Origin: Tetraselmis striata
Lineage: Eukaryota > Chlorophyta > Chlorodendrophyceae > Chlorodendrales > Chlorodendraceae
DNA length: 64,000 nt
Reading direction: 5' to 3'
Assembly (NCBI GenBank): GCA_006384855.1
Contig: VCJN01003588.1
Coordinates: 186,001 to 250,000, forward strand
Shown piece by piece: positions 64,000 through 64,000 of the stretch. Position numbers and translations under genes: made by a program. The notes beneath the pieces are model-generated. The model was not told where the DNA came from and did not search any database. It worked only from the letters and a program-made list of their open reading frames with translations. Each line of letters starts with the position of its first letter. Position 1 is the stretch's first letter.

Positions 64000-64000
64000 G

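Overview
This window is a GC-rich stretch of eukaryotic nuclear DNA made almost entirely of nested transposable elements. GT-AG introns, BED-type zinc fingers, a PHD finger, CACTA-type DNA transposons, Ty1/copia, Ty3/gypsy, LINE and tyrosine-recombinase elements, and many long G/C homopolymers suggest a microalga, most likely green. The sequence alone does not fix the lineage. I found no clear single-copy host gene, rRNA, bona fide tRNA or CRISPR array.

Layout. 1-1541 and 13011-13331 are two halves of a minus-strand tyrosine-recombinase retroelement split by a Ty3/gypsy element (1542-13010, 953-bp LTRs). The gypsy element carries gag, a protease-like region, a cytosine-5 DNA methyltransferase, RT/RNase H, integrase, a PHD finger and a second SAM methyltransferase; its frames are broken. 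Next is a CACTG-ended element (E1, 14288-26940, TSD AGA) inserted in a minus-strand LINE whose two halves lie at 13.8-14.29 kb and 26.94-28.76 kb. A second CACTA-type element (N1, 16053-20859, TSD TG) sits inside E1. 28.8-32.2 kb is mostly non-coding, with an (AC)n tract, a small hairpin and tRNA-like remnants. 32.2-33.68 kb is a decayed inverted piece of the same gypsy family, cut by a third CACTA-type element (N2, from 33684) whose Tnp2-like transposase gene is spliced. N2 is cut at 38345 by E3, an inverted truncated relative of E1. E3 abuts E2 (41796-49919), a further family member. 50-54.4 kb holds decayed genes, including another copy of the gypsy-type second methyltransferase. 54418-61828 is a young Ty1/copia element (444-bp LTRs differing at two sites by eye, TSD AGTAA) that also carries a cytosine-5 methyltransferase. 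61.83-64 kb is the 3' part of a minus-strand LINE with RNase H.

The unifying theme is chromatin and DNA-modification genes carried by transposons. Two unrelated LTR superfamilies each hold a C5-methyltransferase. The gypsy element adds a PHD reader and a second, amino-methyltransferase-like domain. The CACTG family carries a Tudor-like module, and in E1 a possible 2-oxoglutarate/Fe(II) dioxygenase. Recruitment of C5-methyltransferases by retrotransposons has been reported for dinoflagellate and charophyte elements (de Mendoza and colleagues, 2018); the combination seen here is unusual. Most copies are damaged. The copia element is the best candidate for a functional one.
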